Source: Agapanthus africanus
Lineage: Eukaryota > Streptophyta > Magnoliopsida > Asparagales > Amaryllidaceae
Reading direction: 5' to 3'
Length of the DNA stretch: 64,000 nucleotides
Assembly: GCA_030015575.1 (NCBI GenBank)
Contig: CM057340.1
Location: 754,919,632-754,983,631, forward strand
Shown here: positions 1 to 11,468 of the stretch, piece after piece
Position numbering within the stretch: the stretch's first letter is position 1
Layout of the letters: the number at the start of each line of letters is the position of its first letter
Made by a program: the position numbers and the translations under genes
Notes under the pieces: model-generated
Databases searched by the model: none
Seen by the model: only the letters and a program-made list of their open reading frames with translations
What the model was told of the DNA's origin: nothing

Positions 1-13
1 TCTTGAGCCTTTG

Positions 14-1127
14 TTATTGATGGGTAAGCGGTCGATGTCCCGTAGAAGCACGGCTTTCCTCTTTTCCGGAAGCCATATAAACAGTATGCACCATCATGCC
101 CCCAGACTTGGGGTGTTTAGGTTCGGTGTCTCTGCGGTTCGCCGCGGTCACAGGGGCTTTCTCTGGCCTCCTTCTCTTGTGAGCAGTTGAAGTCGAGGGG
201 GCCGTTGCAGCGGGCACCCAGGTAGCTGTCGCCTTTTGTGGCTTGACAGGATGGTCCTTTTCTTGCCGAACTTTTATCTTTTTCTGCTGGCGAGAGCAAT
301 CTTGATCAATTACTGAGTCCTAAACCTGTCGCCAGACTTTGTAAATTTTGGAAGAAAGCCGCTGAGGGGGTTGTTCCGGCTTCGCCTTCGGTGCATTCTC
401 CACGGGTGAAGGAGATCTCTTCAGCACTGCAGTAGGAGAGTTCCTGCGCACCTTGTTAAGTAGTTCAAAACTGTTTCCAGTTGGAACAGCAGTATCGATC
501 TCCACCATTGGAGCTGGTGGAGTAAATCCAGACGGAGAGCTGCCCCCAGCCTTCCTTACTCGGCGTCAGTGACGACGACGAGCATGTCGCACAGATGGTG
601 TTGGTTCAGTTATGGGGATGGCTTTGTCATGCCCCCTGTTCTGGTGAGGCGCTGCTGGTACCAGTCTCTTGAAGGCCGACGTCCGTTGAGCAGTAGTATC
701 CAATCTGTCAAAGACAGACCTTTGAGCAGGAACGGGAGCCGGAGTGGCCAGCCTCGTAAAGACTGATCCTTTGACGGGAGAAGCTTCTTTAGTGACCTCG
801 AGAGCAGGAATGGCTATCCGTTTTGGGATGGCCGCTTCAGGTATCGTTGGCTTCTTGGCGGGCCCATTAAAGCTTTGGCCCAATCTGTTAAAAACTGAGA
901 CAGTGGACTTAGGCGACCTGCTGAGAGGGGCCGCAGTAGTTGCAAGCCGATCAAAGACGACTTCTTGGGAGCTTCTTGCGATGGTACAGGGGCGTTGAAG
1001 CTCGCTGGTGGGAGCATGGTCCCGAAGAACAACCCGGTGGTAGCCTGCGTTACCTGCTCTACCGGCATTGTGAAAAGGGAGGCCGCCTGGGGCCAGTAGG
1101 TTACACCTCCAGATGAGGCGGAACGAG
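14..1127 (-). pseudogene. Retrotransposon polyprotein fragment with VFxRL repeats
   Basis: Read on the minus strand, one frame runs from about 1127 to 14 and off the window, broken by in-frame stops near 566 and 320. It carries a short motif, hydrophobic-F-x-R-L, five times: VVFDRLA, SVFNRLG, SVFTRLA, SVFDRLD and SAFKRLV, about 20-30 residues apart. The linkers are rich in P, S, T, K and A. Similar VFxRL repeats are, from memory, found in polyproteins annotated as plant Ty3/gypsy elements; their role is unknown to me. The frame lies directly downstream (minus sense) of the long LTR/leader at 1571-17121, so it is probably the first ORF of that element. No protease, RT or integrase is visible inside the window. 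The upstream start is uncertain because the frame between 1127 and 1570 is not convincing. Confidence 0.5.
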
Positions 1128-1917
1128 AGTTGCAGTTGCAGTTAGCGCAGGTTGAAGCCATTGATCTTTCGTTTTCTGCACAGAGCAAGGCACCAAATCT
1201 TAGTACCTCGAATCCAAGGGCAACCATATCAAACCGTGATTCATTCGCGAACACTACAAATGAAGTGTGGAGTGGAAAGAGGAAAAGGTCCCACCGGGCA
1301 GAATCTGTTCCCCACCGAAAACGCGGGAAGACGCGATAAACGTCTTGCCTGAATTTCGGGACAGATACTAATTGGTGCTATCCGTCCACCTTTCCGAAGA
1401 TGCCAAGTTGATTTATGGTATCGTGTATCGAAGGTATAAACGGATGCGGCCGATGTAGCAGACTTCGTCAGATTCCCCCTCATTTGAGGGGGTTTTGATT
1501 GTGGGGACGCTCTTCCCTGCAGGCGTAAGCCCCTGCAGTTAATTACGACACCGCATCGCGGTAACAACTTTCTCCTTCTCCAGATGGTTACTTCGTGTCG
1601 TGTGTGTTTGTTTTGTTTTTGGTTGCCCGTAGATTGTATACGGAGACTAATTTATGTTGTCGCCCGTAGGGCGTGGATTAGTCCAAATCCGTATCTTCTT
1701 AGATTTGGGTTTGGGGGTTGGGTTTAAGGATACGTTAGCCTCTTTTGAGACTAAGATTAACTTAAACGTTTGTTAAGGATACGTTAGTCTAATTTTAGAC
1801 TAAGATCAACTTAACGGGATCATTTAGATCTAACAAAAGAGCATTTGGACTCTATTGTTTAGTTTAGGGACATTGCGGTCGATTAGTTTAAGGACATTAC
1901 GGTCCAAGGTTAAGGAA

Positions 1918-2112
1918 ATCATAGTCCGTGAGTTTAAAGACATCACAGTCAAGATTAAGGACATCATAGTCCGTGAGTTTAAAGACCTCACAGTCAAGGT
2001 TACGGACATCATAGTCCGTGAGTTTAAAGACCTCACAGTCAAGGTTAAGGACATCGTAGTCCATGAGTTTAAAGACCTCACAGTCAAGGTTAAGGACATC
2101 ATAGTCCGTGAA
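1918..2112 (+). repeat. 45-bp minisatellite, about 4 copies
   Basis: A 45-bp unit containing GTCCGTGAGTTTAAAGAC and CACAGTCAAGGTTAAGGAC is repeated about four times in a row with a few substitutions. Because 45 is a multiple of 3, both strands stay open and show 15-residue repeats, which creates spurious ORFs. It lies near the downstream end of the minus-strand LTR/leader. Confidence 0.9.
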
Positions 2113-2590
2113 ATGTGTGGTTGTTGGGACCCGTCACCTCTCTGAAGACGTTGAAGGATTATAACGACAAATATCAAAGAAGTGAAGAGATGTACCCTTG
2201 AACTGAAGTTGATTTGGGGATCTGTAGTCCAATTTGGAACTAAGATCAATTAATTAGATTATGAGCACATTGGCTCAGTTAAATCTGAATTGAGTACTTA
2301 TGGCCAATTTGGGCTAAGTCCAATTAAATTTGAAATGTTGGCCCCTTGTTAGACCATTAAACATTTGTCTGGGTTCAACCCCCCATTATTTGGCACTGCT
2401 AAACAGGGGTTCTGACAACATTTTATTTTTGTTGAGTGCTGGGCACTCATATGCCATATAGAATGATCAATTTTGGAAGGCAAGGATGTACATGAGACTC
2501 AATAAAAAGAGAAGTCTTGTCTCAGAAGGACTTAGCCAATTTAGGCTAGGGTTGATTTGAATATAGTGTTAAGCACTAACATATTTTATG

Positions 2591-2800
2591 GTCACGTGTT
2601 CCCACGTGATGCGCTGAAAATAGTGTTAAACATTAAAAACAAAATGCTTCAAAAATAGTGTTGAACACTAAAATGGGATTGGTCACGTGGGGCCATGTGA
2701 TGCCTCTGAAGGTGGGGACCAGTCTTTCTTTGTTCTGTTCTCGGAGTATTCAAAGGTGTCAAACACTTAAGTCTTCACAGCCATCATGTGTGGGCACGTG
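2591..2800. promoter_or_regulatory. Paired CACGTG (G-box) cluster, block 1
   Basis: Around 2592-2608 there is TCACGTG, four bases, then CACGTGA. Around 2682-2698 there is a degenerate pair (CACGTG, four bases, CATGTG), and near 2794 a single CACGTG. This is the same motif and spacing as in blocks 2 and 3, from which it was separated by the insertion of the 2820-14703 solo LTR. Confidence 0.6.
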
Positions 2801-2814
2801 ACGGGCACCCATGC

Positions 2815-2819
2815 ATTGA
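2815..2819. repeat. Target-site duplication ATTGA (left) of solo LTR
   Basis: ATTGA directly precedes the TGTAAC start of the solo LTR and is repeated at 14704-14708 directly after its GTGACA end. A 5-bp duplication is normal for Ty3/gypsy integration. Confidence 0.9.
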
Positions 2820-5555
2820 TGTAACATTTCAAAAAAAAAAATTTATTTTCAGGAATTTTTATAATTTAATATTATTTTAATGAATATTTTAATATTTCGG
2901 TATAATTAAATACCGATAAATGGGAAAAATTTTGGAAAAATTATGGAAAATTCTAAATTTTGGTATTTTATGGAATTATGCCATTTTTCTGTTTTTATGA
3001 TTAGTTTGACACTATTTTTATGCTAATCGTGATTAAAAATCGCTAATCGGATTTTTAGCATTTTTGTGCAAAACATGCACCATATTTTTTTCTACACTTG
3101 TGTTACAATTTTGCATGGCTTCTACTTTGGGTATACTATTGATGTGAGAATAATTTAGATGAGAAAAAGAAAAGAAAAGGAAAAGGGAATATAACATATA
3201 GGTATGGTGAGAGAGAGAAAGAGTAGGTGAGGGTGTTTGACTTAGCCTTTTCCCTTCATCCCTTCACTCATTTCTCTCCCTCTTCCTTCATTGTTGCTGC
3301 TGCTGCCCTCTTGCTCTCCCTCTTCACAAAGTCATCACAATCACACCCAAAACAACACCGAAACCTCATCCCCTCTTTACAAACCTTGTGCACAAGCTCG
3401 CAAGCTACGTTATGAATCAAGAAAAATCACATTTTGGCGTTGTTGAGGATTCATGAGGGTCTAATGAGGTAATTCCTTCACAATTAGAGTTTTATTTTTT
3501 GTGCTTAAGCCTCATTTCAAGTTTGAAATCGATGTCGGGTGGTTTGGTGCACTGTGGGCATTACTAGAGAAGGTTAGGGTTTAAATTGAGTTTGTGTGAT
3601 GAACTTGAGTGTTTTGAGTGACCTTAACCCCCCATGATGTTTTAAACCCAGACCAAACACATATACATAACCTGAAACCCAAAAGTACGGAATTACAGAA
3701 CTTCCATGTCGGTTTGTGATGACTTAGAGTGTGCAGGAAAATCTGGAATGGATTGGGATTTTTACAGGAAAAATAAACAAGTCCAGAGACCTATTTGAAA
3801 CCCTAGGAACCCCCTGTAGCAAGATGGACCACAGAGGAGAACCCAGGGCCGGCCTGGCCGGATTTTCCCTTCAGGGGGCTCGGCCACTTGGTGTGTGGTA
3901 GGGTCCAGGTTTCTTCTGTAGGTCATATGCACCCTATATACCACCCTAGTATTGTTTTGGAACCTTGGTTTCACCTGAGAAAAAATCTGGGAACACTTTT
4001 ATAAGTTGCTGCTTTGAATTTAGTCATGGTTTTCCGTATTTCGATTTCCAGATTTTGTTATTCGTGCGTTATCTCGATCGCGTGACGTTTGTACGTCTAT
4101 ATCGAGTGATTTTGGGTTGTTTTGCGAAGGCTAACCATAAGTTCTAACCTATAGGCTTTTAAGCGTACCGTTTTGGTTTCCGTGTGTCGTTTTGGTTTCT
4201 ATTTGGTTTTAATGCGATGCAATACGTATGACATGTAGGTACCCCCACGGTGATCCGAGACGACGAAGAAGATGGTGGCGACATCGACACCGACACGCAG
4301 GATGCAAGGTGAGTAGATTATATCTACGGGGGATGTCGGGTGGATGGCGTATAGCACCCTCACAGTTCGATGTCTAGTATACTATATATACTATATATAT
4401 GAGAGCTTATTGCGTGACATGGAGATCATAGATGTGTTAGGTGTACTATGGATATTTAGAGTTGGAAGTAAACTAGTGTAGCTCCTAGTCGCGAACCCTA
4501 GCATAGGTTTACACCCACACACACACACACATGCTTATTGCTATACTTGTATCGTGATGATGAGGATAGTGTATGATACTGGAGATGAGTCGATGAGTTG
4601 GGCATGGTGCCGTGAGATCGGCGATATGATGTGATTCGTATTTGGGATACGATACGAGATTTTAGCGGGCCTTTGGATGTAGGTTTTACACACGCGCTTA
4701 TATTTGTTTAGATGGCATCGATTGTACTAGACTTAGATCAGTAACCCAGATTATGTGATATGATGATAAGGATACCAGATAATTGATGAAATGAAAGTGA
4801 TATTGACCCGTATCCAGCTATTGGGATGTCGTACGACGATTTACCGTACAAGCTTTACATTGATGATAGATCCGCACTCATGACTCGAGCACGTCATATG
4901 ATATACTGTATCGTACGTGATACTATTGAGGCTGGATCACCGACTATTATATTTATTTATATGTATCGACTCAGATTTAGGTGGTTTCCATACCCCTCCC
5001 GATTGACTTGATAGTTAGATTTTTAGCTTGCATAGTAGATGTTAGACTAGACCCGAGTCATACCTATTTCAAAACTAACGAATCGGGAGTATTTTAAAGG
5101 ACATGCAAAGGGAATCTACGGATAATTTCAAAAGGCGCATCCTTTCTTAAAAACGCCGTAGCCCTTATTTTACCAAAACCCCGATTCGTCTTATTTCAAA
5201 TGGCATAACTGCATGACATATACATATAGATGTAGATTCTTTACTGTTGCGTTGATTATTCGATTTCCGCATATTCATGCTATTTGCATGGCATTGCATG
5301 TGTAAATGAAATTATTGTATATTAAAACCATGCTGTTAGGACACCAGCACCATTATCGATGATGCATATGTTCCACGTATACTTGCTTGCCGGCTCACAC
5401 ACTTCATCATCGATAATTGCCATGTCACTACACTGTAGTACTGTTGCATTCAGGATATGACCCTTGTATGGCATACTTGTGTACCTATATACCGTGTATT
5501 CCTTTTGTACACCCATACGTGAATGCATACGTATTTGCACATACATTGATGATTC

Positions 5556-5558
5556 TGG
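5556..5558. repeat. Target-site duplication TGG (left) of CACTA element
   Basis: TGG precedes CACTACTACAA and recurs at 13022-13024 right after TTGTAGTAGTG. A 3-bp duplication is the hallmark of CACTA (En/Spm) insertion. Confidence 0.9.
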
Positions 5559-5575
5559 CACTACTACAATATGGG

Positions 5576-5765
5576 GTTGCCCCTAGGGATAAAGGATTCC
5601 GTAGGGGCAACTATTTATTGCCCCTACGGATAGAACCGTAGGTCTATATACTTGGCCCTACGGTTCTCTACGTTTTAATTTAAAAATAATTAATCGTAAT
5701 TTGATGTTTGGCCCTACGGAGCCGCAAACAAAAGACCTACGGATTAGTCCGTAGGGGCATGTATA
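5576..5765. promoter_or_regulatory. CACTA 5' subterminal repeats (CCTACGG/CCGTAGG)
   Basis: At least four units of GCCCCTACGG or its complement CCGTAGGGGC occur within 200 bp of the end, often facing each other as hairpins, for example CCTACGGATTAGTCCGTAGG near 5732-5752. Known CACTA elements use such subterminal repeats as binding sites for the TNPA-type protein; binding here is inferred. Confidence 0.85.
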
Positions 5766-6074
5766 TGGGTTAATAAATAATAAAAAAATGGCACAGAAAA
5801 TCCCTCCGTTCCCAAAAATCTTTTTCATCTTCCCGCGCCTCGCGATCGATTTCCTCCCGTGCCGGCTCGTCCACTTCCTCGTCGCCTCCTCCGTCGCCTC
5901 CTCTGTCGCCTCCTCATAACAACCTCGTCGACTTCCTCCAGCGCCTCGATCCCGAGCCTCGTCGACTTCCTCATCGCCTCCTCCGTCGTCTCTTCCACCG
6001 CGAAAAAGGTTAGTAAATCTCCAATTTCTACTTCTAATTTAATGCTTTTATTTCCCTCTTTTGATGATGTTAGG

Positions 6075-6282
6075 TTCAGGACAGGGTACGGGTGAGGGTT
6101 AGGGTTAGGCTTCGGGTCAGTTTCAGTTAGGGTTACGTTTAGGGTTAGGGTTAGGGGTCGGTTGGGGTTGGGATTAGGGTTCTGTTGCGGTTGGGGTTGG
6201 GTTTAGGGTTGGGGGTTGGGGTTGGGGTTCGGAATTGGGGTTAGGGTTAAAGTTAGGGTTCAGAATTGGGGTTGGGTTCTTA
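6075..6282 (+). repeat. Telomere-like degenerate GGGTTAGGGTT tract
   Basis: About 200 bp of interrupted GGTTAGGG, TTTAGGG, GGTTGGGG and GGGTTCGG words, G-rich on the plus strand. It lies within the CACTA element just after the leader, probably in the first intron. It is too irregular for a real telomere array. Confidence 0.75.
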
Positions 6283-6535
6283 AGGGCTGGGAATCTATTA
6301 GCACTCCTAAAATTATTATCTAAATATTTTCAGCTAAATTCAAAAACTATGTTCTATGTTGGTTGTTTACTTTTGAATGATCATTATAAATAAATATTAT
6401 CCTTGAGACATTTTTTTTATCTCAGTTTTCAATTTTCAGGTTCTTATTAATTTAAATTAATTCAAGTATTATGTTTCGCCATCTAGTCATTTTTTCAACT
6501 AAAAAAATATGAAAGTGTCTACAAGAATAATTGTA

Positions 6536-6791
6536 CTCCATCCGTTCACAATCACTTGTCCTTTTATAAAATAATGATGGATAGTATAGAATTTCTCACC
6601 AAATTTATTATTTTGTTTTTGTAAAATATCTAAACTAACGTCAATATTTTTAAGAAGATAACATTCCTTTAATATGAGGGTAATTTAGTGGGATGGAAAT
6701 ATTATAATTTCTATTTTCAATTAGGCTTTAAATCATACCTTAATTGCCGTGCAAAAAGTTTAAAAGAACAAGTAACTGTGAATGGAGTGAG
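6536..6791. mobile_element. Stowaway-like MITE inside the CACTA element
   Basis: A 256-bp unit is flanked by TA at 6534-6535 and 6792-6793. Its termini begin CTCCATCCGTTCACAATCAC and, on the other strand, CTCACTCCATTCACAGTTAC, forming imperfect terminal inverted repeats of about 30 bp. CTCC(A/C)TCCGT termini and TA duplication are typical of Stowaway (Tc1/mariner) MITEs. It has no coding capacity. Confidence 0.75.
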
Positions 6792-7149
6792 TATTAAATA
6801 AAAAATTTATTTATAAACACATAGATCATAAGTATTAAAGTCCAGCAAAAATGGAAAGTATAGAAAAAGACTGCAGATAAGAATTAAGAATGACTAAAAA
6901 CCCCTAGTCATCATCTACAACTTGGATTCACCCATAAAAAGGTGTATGCCTATTTTCTTCTCTAATTTAAAAGCCAGAAAATCCAACTCTAGAATGTTTA
7001 ACATAACAATCAACATCAAGTTATTTGTTACAATAGCTAAATAAAAATGCATACAAATTAAATATTTTAACTAAACTTTTGAGAAATAATTTTAAGAAAT
7101 TCAGAGTAAATATATATTAAACAGTAAATGCATTTGTTTACAATTTTTC

Positions 7150-7395
7150 CTCTTAAAGATTAGGGTTAATTTGGGTTAATTAAAGGGTAGGGTTAATTTG
7201 GGTTAATTAGTGATAATTTGAAAGGGTTATGGTGTTGATTAGGTTTAATTTGGTTAAGTTTGGGTTGATTAGGGTTAATTAGGTTAATTTGGGTAAATTG
7301 GGTTAAGTTTGGGTTAATTAGAGATAATTTGTGTTTGGGTAACGGTTATGGTTAATTGTGGTTAATTAGGTTAATTTGGATTATTTTGGTTTATG
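7150..7395 (+). repeat. GGGTTAATTT(G) irregular short tandem repeats
   Basis: Many copies of GGGTTAATT and GGTTAATTTGG with 9-12 bp spacing, inside the CACTA element. No gene is seen from 6792 to 7675 apart from this tract. Confidence 0.65.
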
Positions 7396-7674
7396 GTGCA
7401 CTATTATTTAGTAGGATACAATAGTTCATTGCAGTAGGATACTCAATGATAACGTAAATGTACAACTATACCGTAAACGCAAGAAAAATTTACCCTAAAC
7501 TTGAAATTTCGAACCCTTAATAACGAAACGTAAACGTAAAAACTATTCATGTTAAAATGTTCAAGTTAAAACCAATATATGATACTCGATGATAATATGA
7601 AATCTTCGTATTCCCATCGATACTCATATATGAAACTAAAAGCGCCACTTAGTCCCCGTCTATCGGTTAACATA

Positions 7675-8017
7675 CTGCGCCGGGCTTGAAGTTGCACATT
7701 GCCCTCAACTTTAATCGCCACTAATTTATGGTTTCGCAACTTTGTAGTAATCCTGAAACATGATTTATTTTCTGCAAATGCTAGGAAATTTCACTCCTCA
7801 AATTTTGCATCTTTACTCTATATTTCACAACGGTTAATGTGTTATGTTTCACAACTTGGGTATTTGAGGAAACATCTTTTATTTTCTAGTATTTTACTGA
7901 AATTGCACGTTTTATACGTCAAGATTGATACGGTTGAAAATAAGACAATAGCATAACCTTAAGAAAAACAATGACCCTTTTTTTAAATTAATTTGGAGGG
8001 GGTAATTATCCCAATTT
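7675..8017 (+). repeat. Direct repeat copy 1 (about 330 bp)
   Basis: The segment starts CTGCGCCGGGCTTGAAGTTG and ends near TAATTATCCCAATT. It is nearly identical to 8439-8762, with some short deletions in copy 2. Both lie in the CACTA element. Copy 1 is followed by a 70-bp stretch (8019-8090) that is also the tip of both hairpin arms at 8921-9962. Confidence 0.85.
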
Positions 8018-8438
8018 GAAGAAACGGAGTCCATAGCATTGCTCATCATCATCATCATCCATGATCCCTTTGATGAGCTTATTTCGACCATCCTCTGCAC
8101 ATTTTAATTTGGCCATCGCAACGTATGAGGCCCACAACCCAAGTACGACCCTTTGAATTCTCGATAATTACCTCTTCACTATTCTTTTTGTCGCCGCAGA
8201 TATTTATGAATTCAGGTGGAAGCCTCCGGATGAATTAGTAGTCATGGAGATTGATTATAAAAGAAATAGAGAGAAGAAAATATAAATGATAGACAGCAGA
8301 ATAGCATACTCATTTCAAAAATTGCACTTTGATCTTTATGCTTACCATTTTTTTAATTACCAATGTGTCTCAATTTTATTCACAAAATATCCTTTTCTGT
8401 CCGGCTGCTGGCTGGCTAAATTTCATACAACATAATAA

Positions 8439-8762
8439 CTGCGCCGGGCTTGAAGTTGCACATTGCCCTCAACTTTAATCGCCACTAATTTATGGTTTCG
8501 CAACTTTGTAGTAATCCCGAAACATGATTTATTTTCTGCAAATGCTAGGAAATTTCATTCCTCAAATTTTGCATCTTTACTCTATTTTTCACAACGGTTA
8601 ATTTGTTATGTTTCACCACTTGGGTATTTGAGGAAACATATTCTATTTTCTACCATTTTACTGAAATTGCATGTTTTTATTGAAAATAATACAATTGCAT
8701 AACCTTAAGAAAAACAACGACCCCTTTTTTAATGAATTTGGACGGGTAATTATCCCAATTTT
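8439..8762 (+). repeat. Direct repeat copy 2 (about 325 bp)
   Basis: Second copy of the 7675-8017 segment with a few substitutions and small deletions, for example loss of about 12 bases near 8680. No open gene is shared; the matching short ORFs in the two copies are by-products of the duplication. Confidence 0.85.
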
Positions 8763-8920
8763 TTTTAAAACAAAAGAAAAACAGCGACCTATATACAAAA
8801 TGGGTAAATGTCGTGATCAATAAGAAAGAAAGTAATTAAAGCTTGGGTAGATATTTTCACCCATCTCCACTCATGGAAGCAACTTTGTTCTCGATGTGAA
8901 GATCAACATGCCATATTTTG

Positions 8921-9526
8921 CCATTGTGGCTCACTAGGTTAGCATTTTCTCTTCTCTTAACCATCTTGCTAATCTGCTTGGTAAATTTATTCGGAACCGG
9001 CTGCGAATCATTATATGACATGCATAAGAAAGAAAGCTAAAATACAGATATATAGCATACCGATACATCGAAACTTCAAAGTTGCGATGATAACCCAGAG
9101 ATATTTATTTCTACACACGTGGTGCACGTGCGAATGCGTCAGGCATCATGGACAAATATTTGAGAACATGGAAAGTATTATTAGTATAAAGTAATTAAAG
9201 CTTTTAAACATCTTGGGTAGATATTTTCTTAGTTGATGCAATCATATCATGAGGACTAAATTTAAGCTATTATACATATGCATATGTATTTTTCTAATCT
9301 AATATATCACACACACACACACACACACAGAGAGAACACCAGTTTGGTAGAGAAATCAGGTAGCAGGACCCTGAAGAAATGGAGTCCATAGCATTGCTCA
9401 TCATCATCATCCATGATCCCTTTGAAGAAATATTATCAAAAGGGATCATGGATGATGATGATGAGCAATGCTATGGACTCCATTTCTTCAGGGTCTTGCT
9501 ACCTGATTTCTCTACCAAACTGGTGT

Positions 9527-9561
<35 letters not shown>

Positions 9562-9962
9562 ATGTGTGTGTGTGATATATTAGATTAGAAAAATACATAT
9601 GCATATGTATAATAACTTAAATTTAGTCCTCATGATATGATTGCATCAACTAAGAAAATATCTACCCAAGGTGTTTAAAAGCTTTAATTACTTTATACTA
9701 ATAATACTTTCCATGTTCTCAAATATTTGTCCATGATGCCTGACGCATTCGCACGCGCACCACGTGTGTAGAAATAAATATCTCTGGATTGTCATCGCAA
9801 CTTTGAAGTTTCGATGTATCGATATGCTATATATCTGTATTTTAGCTTCCTTTCTTATGCATGTCTTTTAATGATTCGCAGCCGGTTCCGAATAAATTTA
9901 CCAAGCAGATTAGTAAGATGGTCAATAGAAGAGAAAAGGCTAACCTAGTAAGCCACAATGGA
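8921..9962. repeat. Long near-perfect inverted repeat (hairpin, arms ~0.5 kb)
   Basis: The left arm (about 8921-9423) reads as the reverse complement of the right arm (about 9439-9962), with a loop of about 15 nt. Matches run from CCATTGTGGC at the outer edge to GGAGTCCATAGCATTGCTCA at the tip, and include a CA/TG microsatellite. Only scattered mismatches and a few small indels are visible. Transcription through it would give a double-stranded RNA of about 500 bp. It lies inside the CACTA element between a duplicated segment and the transposase-associated exon. Confidence 0.92.
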
Positions 9963-10427
9963 TAATTTGTCATTGTTAATCTATCTTCCTGAAAACGGTT
10001 TATACGGAGGAAGTATATTTCATGGTACTTGAGAAAAATATATGTTGAAGTCAAAATTTATCAAGATTTAAATGCTCGCTTATAGTCTTCCAAGATATTT
10101 TATATTCCAAGGCAAGGTGACAATAATTGCATGCTTGTGCATGATTTGGTATGTAGATTCAAGGTTATGCATGGCTACGACCCTTTCTTATGGTTTCTTA
10201 TCATAATTTTCTGTACACTTGTAGTTTATAAAGACAGTTAGATCATATCACTATAAGGGAAAACTTAAAATAACAACCTTTATACTAAAAAAATTATATA
10301 TGCTATTACTTAGTAGTTTATAGTTTTTAGATGCAAAATCCATCTGAGAAATACTTTTCCTACCCACTATTAATCCATATTCTCAATATAGTCATCATAA
10401 CCTACAATTTATATGATACAGTCTAAC

Positions 10428-10652
10428 ATGGCCCATGAGTACGTCAGGGTTAAGGACTGGATGTATGTGAATTGGCAACAACGTATGCAACCTAAGTTTG
10501 TCACTGGAGTTTCTGCTTTCATTGAATTTGCACGCGCACATAATAAGAAGGAGAAGACAGTAATGTGGCAGAAGGAGAAGATAGTAATGCGGCAGAAGAA
10601 GAAGAAAATGACATTCATTGTTCTCTGTTTCAGCATCAATCTTCTGATATGA
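10428..10652 (+). pseudogene. CACTA gene N-terminal exon, transposase-associated-domain-like, degraded
   Basis: An ATG at 10428 opens a frame containing KDWMYVNWQQRMQPKFVTGV followed by SAFIEFARAHN. This matches the pattern of the plant transposase-associated domain (PF13963), whose members begin with a W-M-Y motif, then a Y/F-x-x-G-V segment and an F-(I/L)-x-F-A helix. In that family a CPC...C motif should follow; here a lysine-rich low-complexity stretch appears instead, so the second half is lost or scrambled. The remaining exons of a normal CACTA gene are missing until 11469. The call rests on motif shape only. Confidence 0.55.
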
Positions 10653-11468
10653 AATAATGATGGCTTTCACATTGGCTTTTCCCCTTAGAGACTTCTTAGT
10701 GTCCAATGGAAAGCATACATCAGAATTGTGCAGGTCAGGTTCTTCTATGACTTTCAAGAGTTTCAACTGATTCTGTAAATTACACCCTTGTTGGGTGATA
10801 CTTTTATCACTTCTCACTGCAGGTGCGCTCTCTAATATCTATTTTGAATGTAATATTATAGATATTCATGCCTGTTTATATCAAAATTACTTATATTGTC
10901 AATGTTTGATTGTCTAGTTGTTGGTGATGCGTCCATATCAGGGACAGATGCCACTCCCGTTCCTCCAGGTATGTTTATATATCATATAGTGCATGTATAT
11001 TGATTTAGAATGCTATATCATAAATATACACACATTCCTTTTGCTCTTACTTAGATAGTAATTTTTATTATTGTCTAGCTGTAGGTGGTGACAGTAGTTG
11101 ACAATAAAATTTGTCATCCTAGAAACTATGATTTTTATATGTGCTCGCATGCGGGAATGATTGTAAGTCGTGGACCTTGTTTAGTCGTCCAACTCATTAT
11201 CATGGGCTGCTTGATGGGATTAGATTTGCGCCTGATGATCTACAAGAGCTTGTTCACTCCCTGTCTTATGTGTAAGCAGCGCTATATGCGAGTTTACCTT
11301 GTTAATATGTATGTACTAAAATTAATTAATATTATTCAAATTTTGATACATGCAGATACCAGAGGAGCACATCTTCTATCTCTGTAGGTAAGGCTTTGAA
11401 TTTGTTGATTTTGGTATTTCTTGTCAATTTTATAGACCAGTATGTGCTAAATATAATGTTCTGACAGT

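Noticed and set aside
1830-2249. Long open frames on both strands with 15-residue repeats
   Set aside because: They are produced by the 45-bp minisatellite, whose length is a multiple of three.
6075-6282. Interstitial telomere
   Set aside because: Too short and irregular, and located inside a transposon; more likely a G-rich intron repeat.
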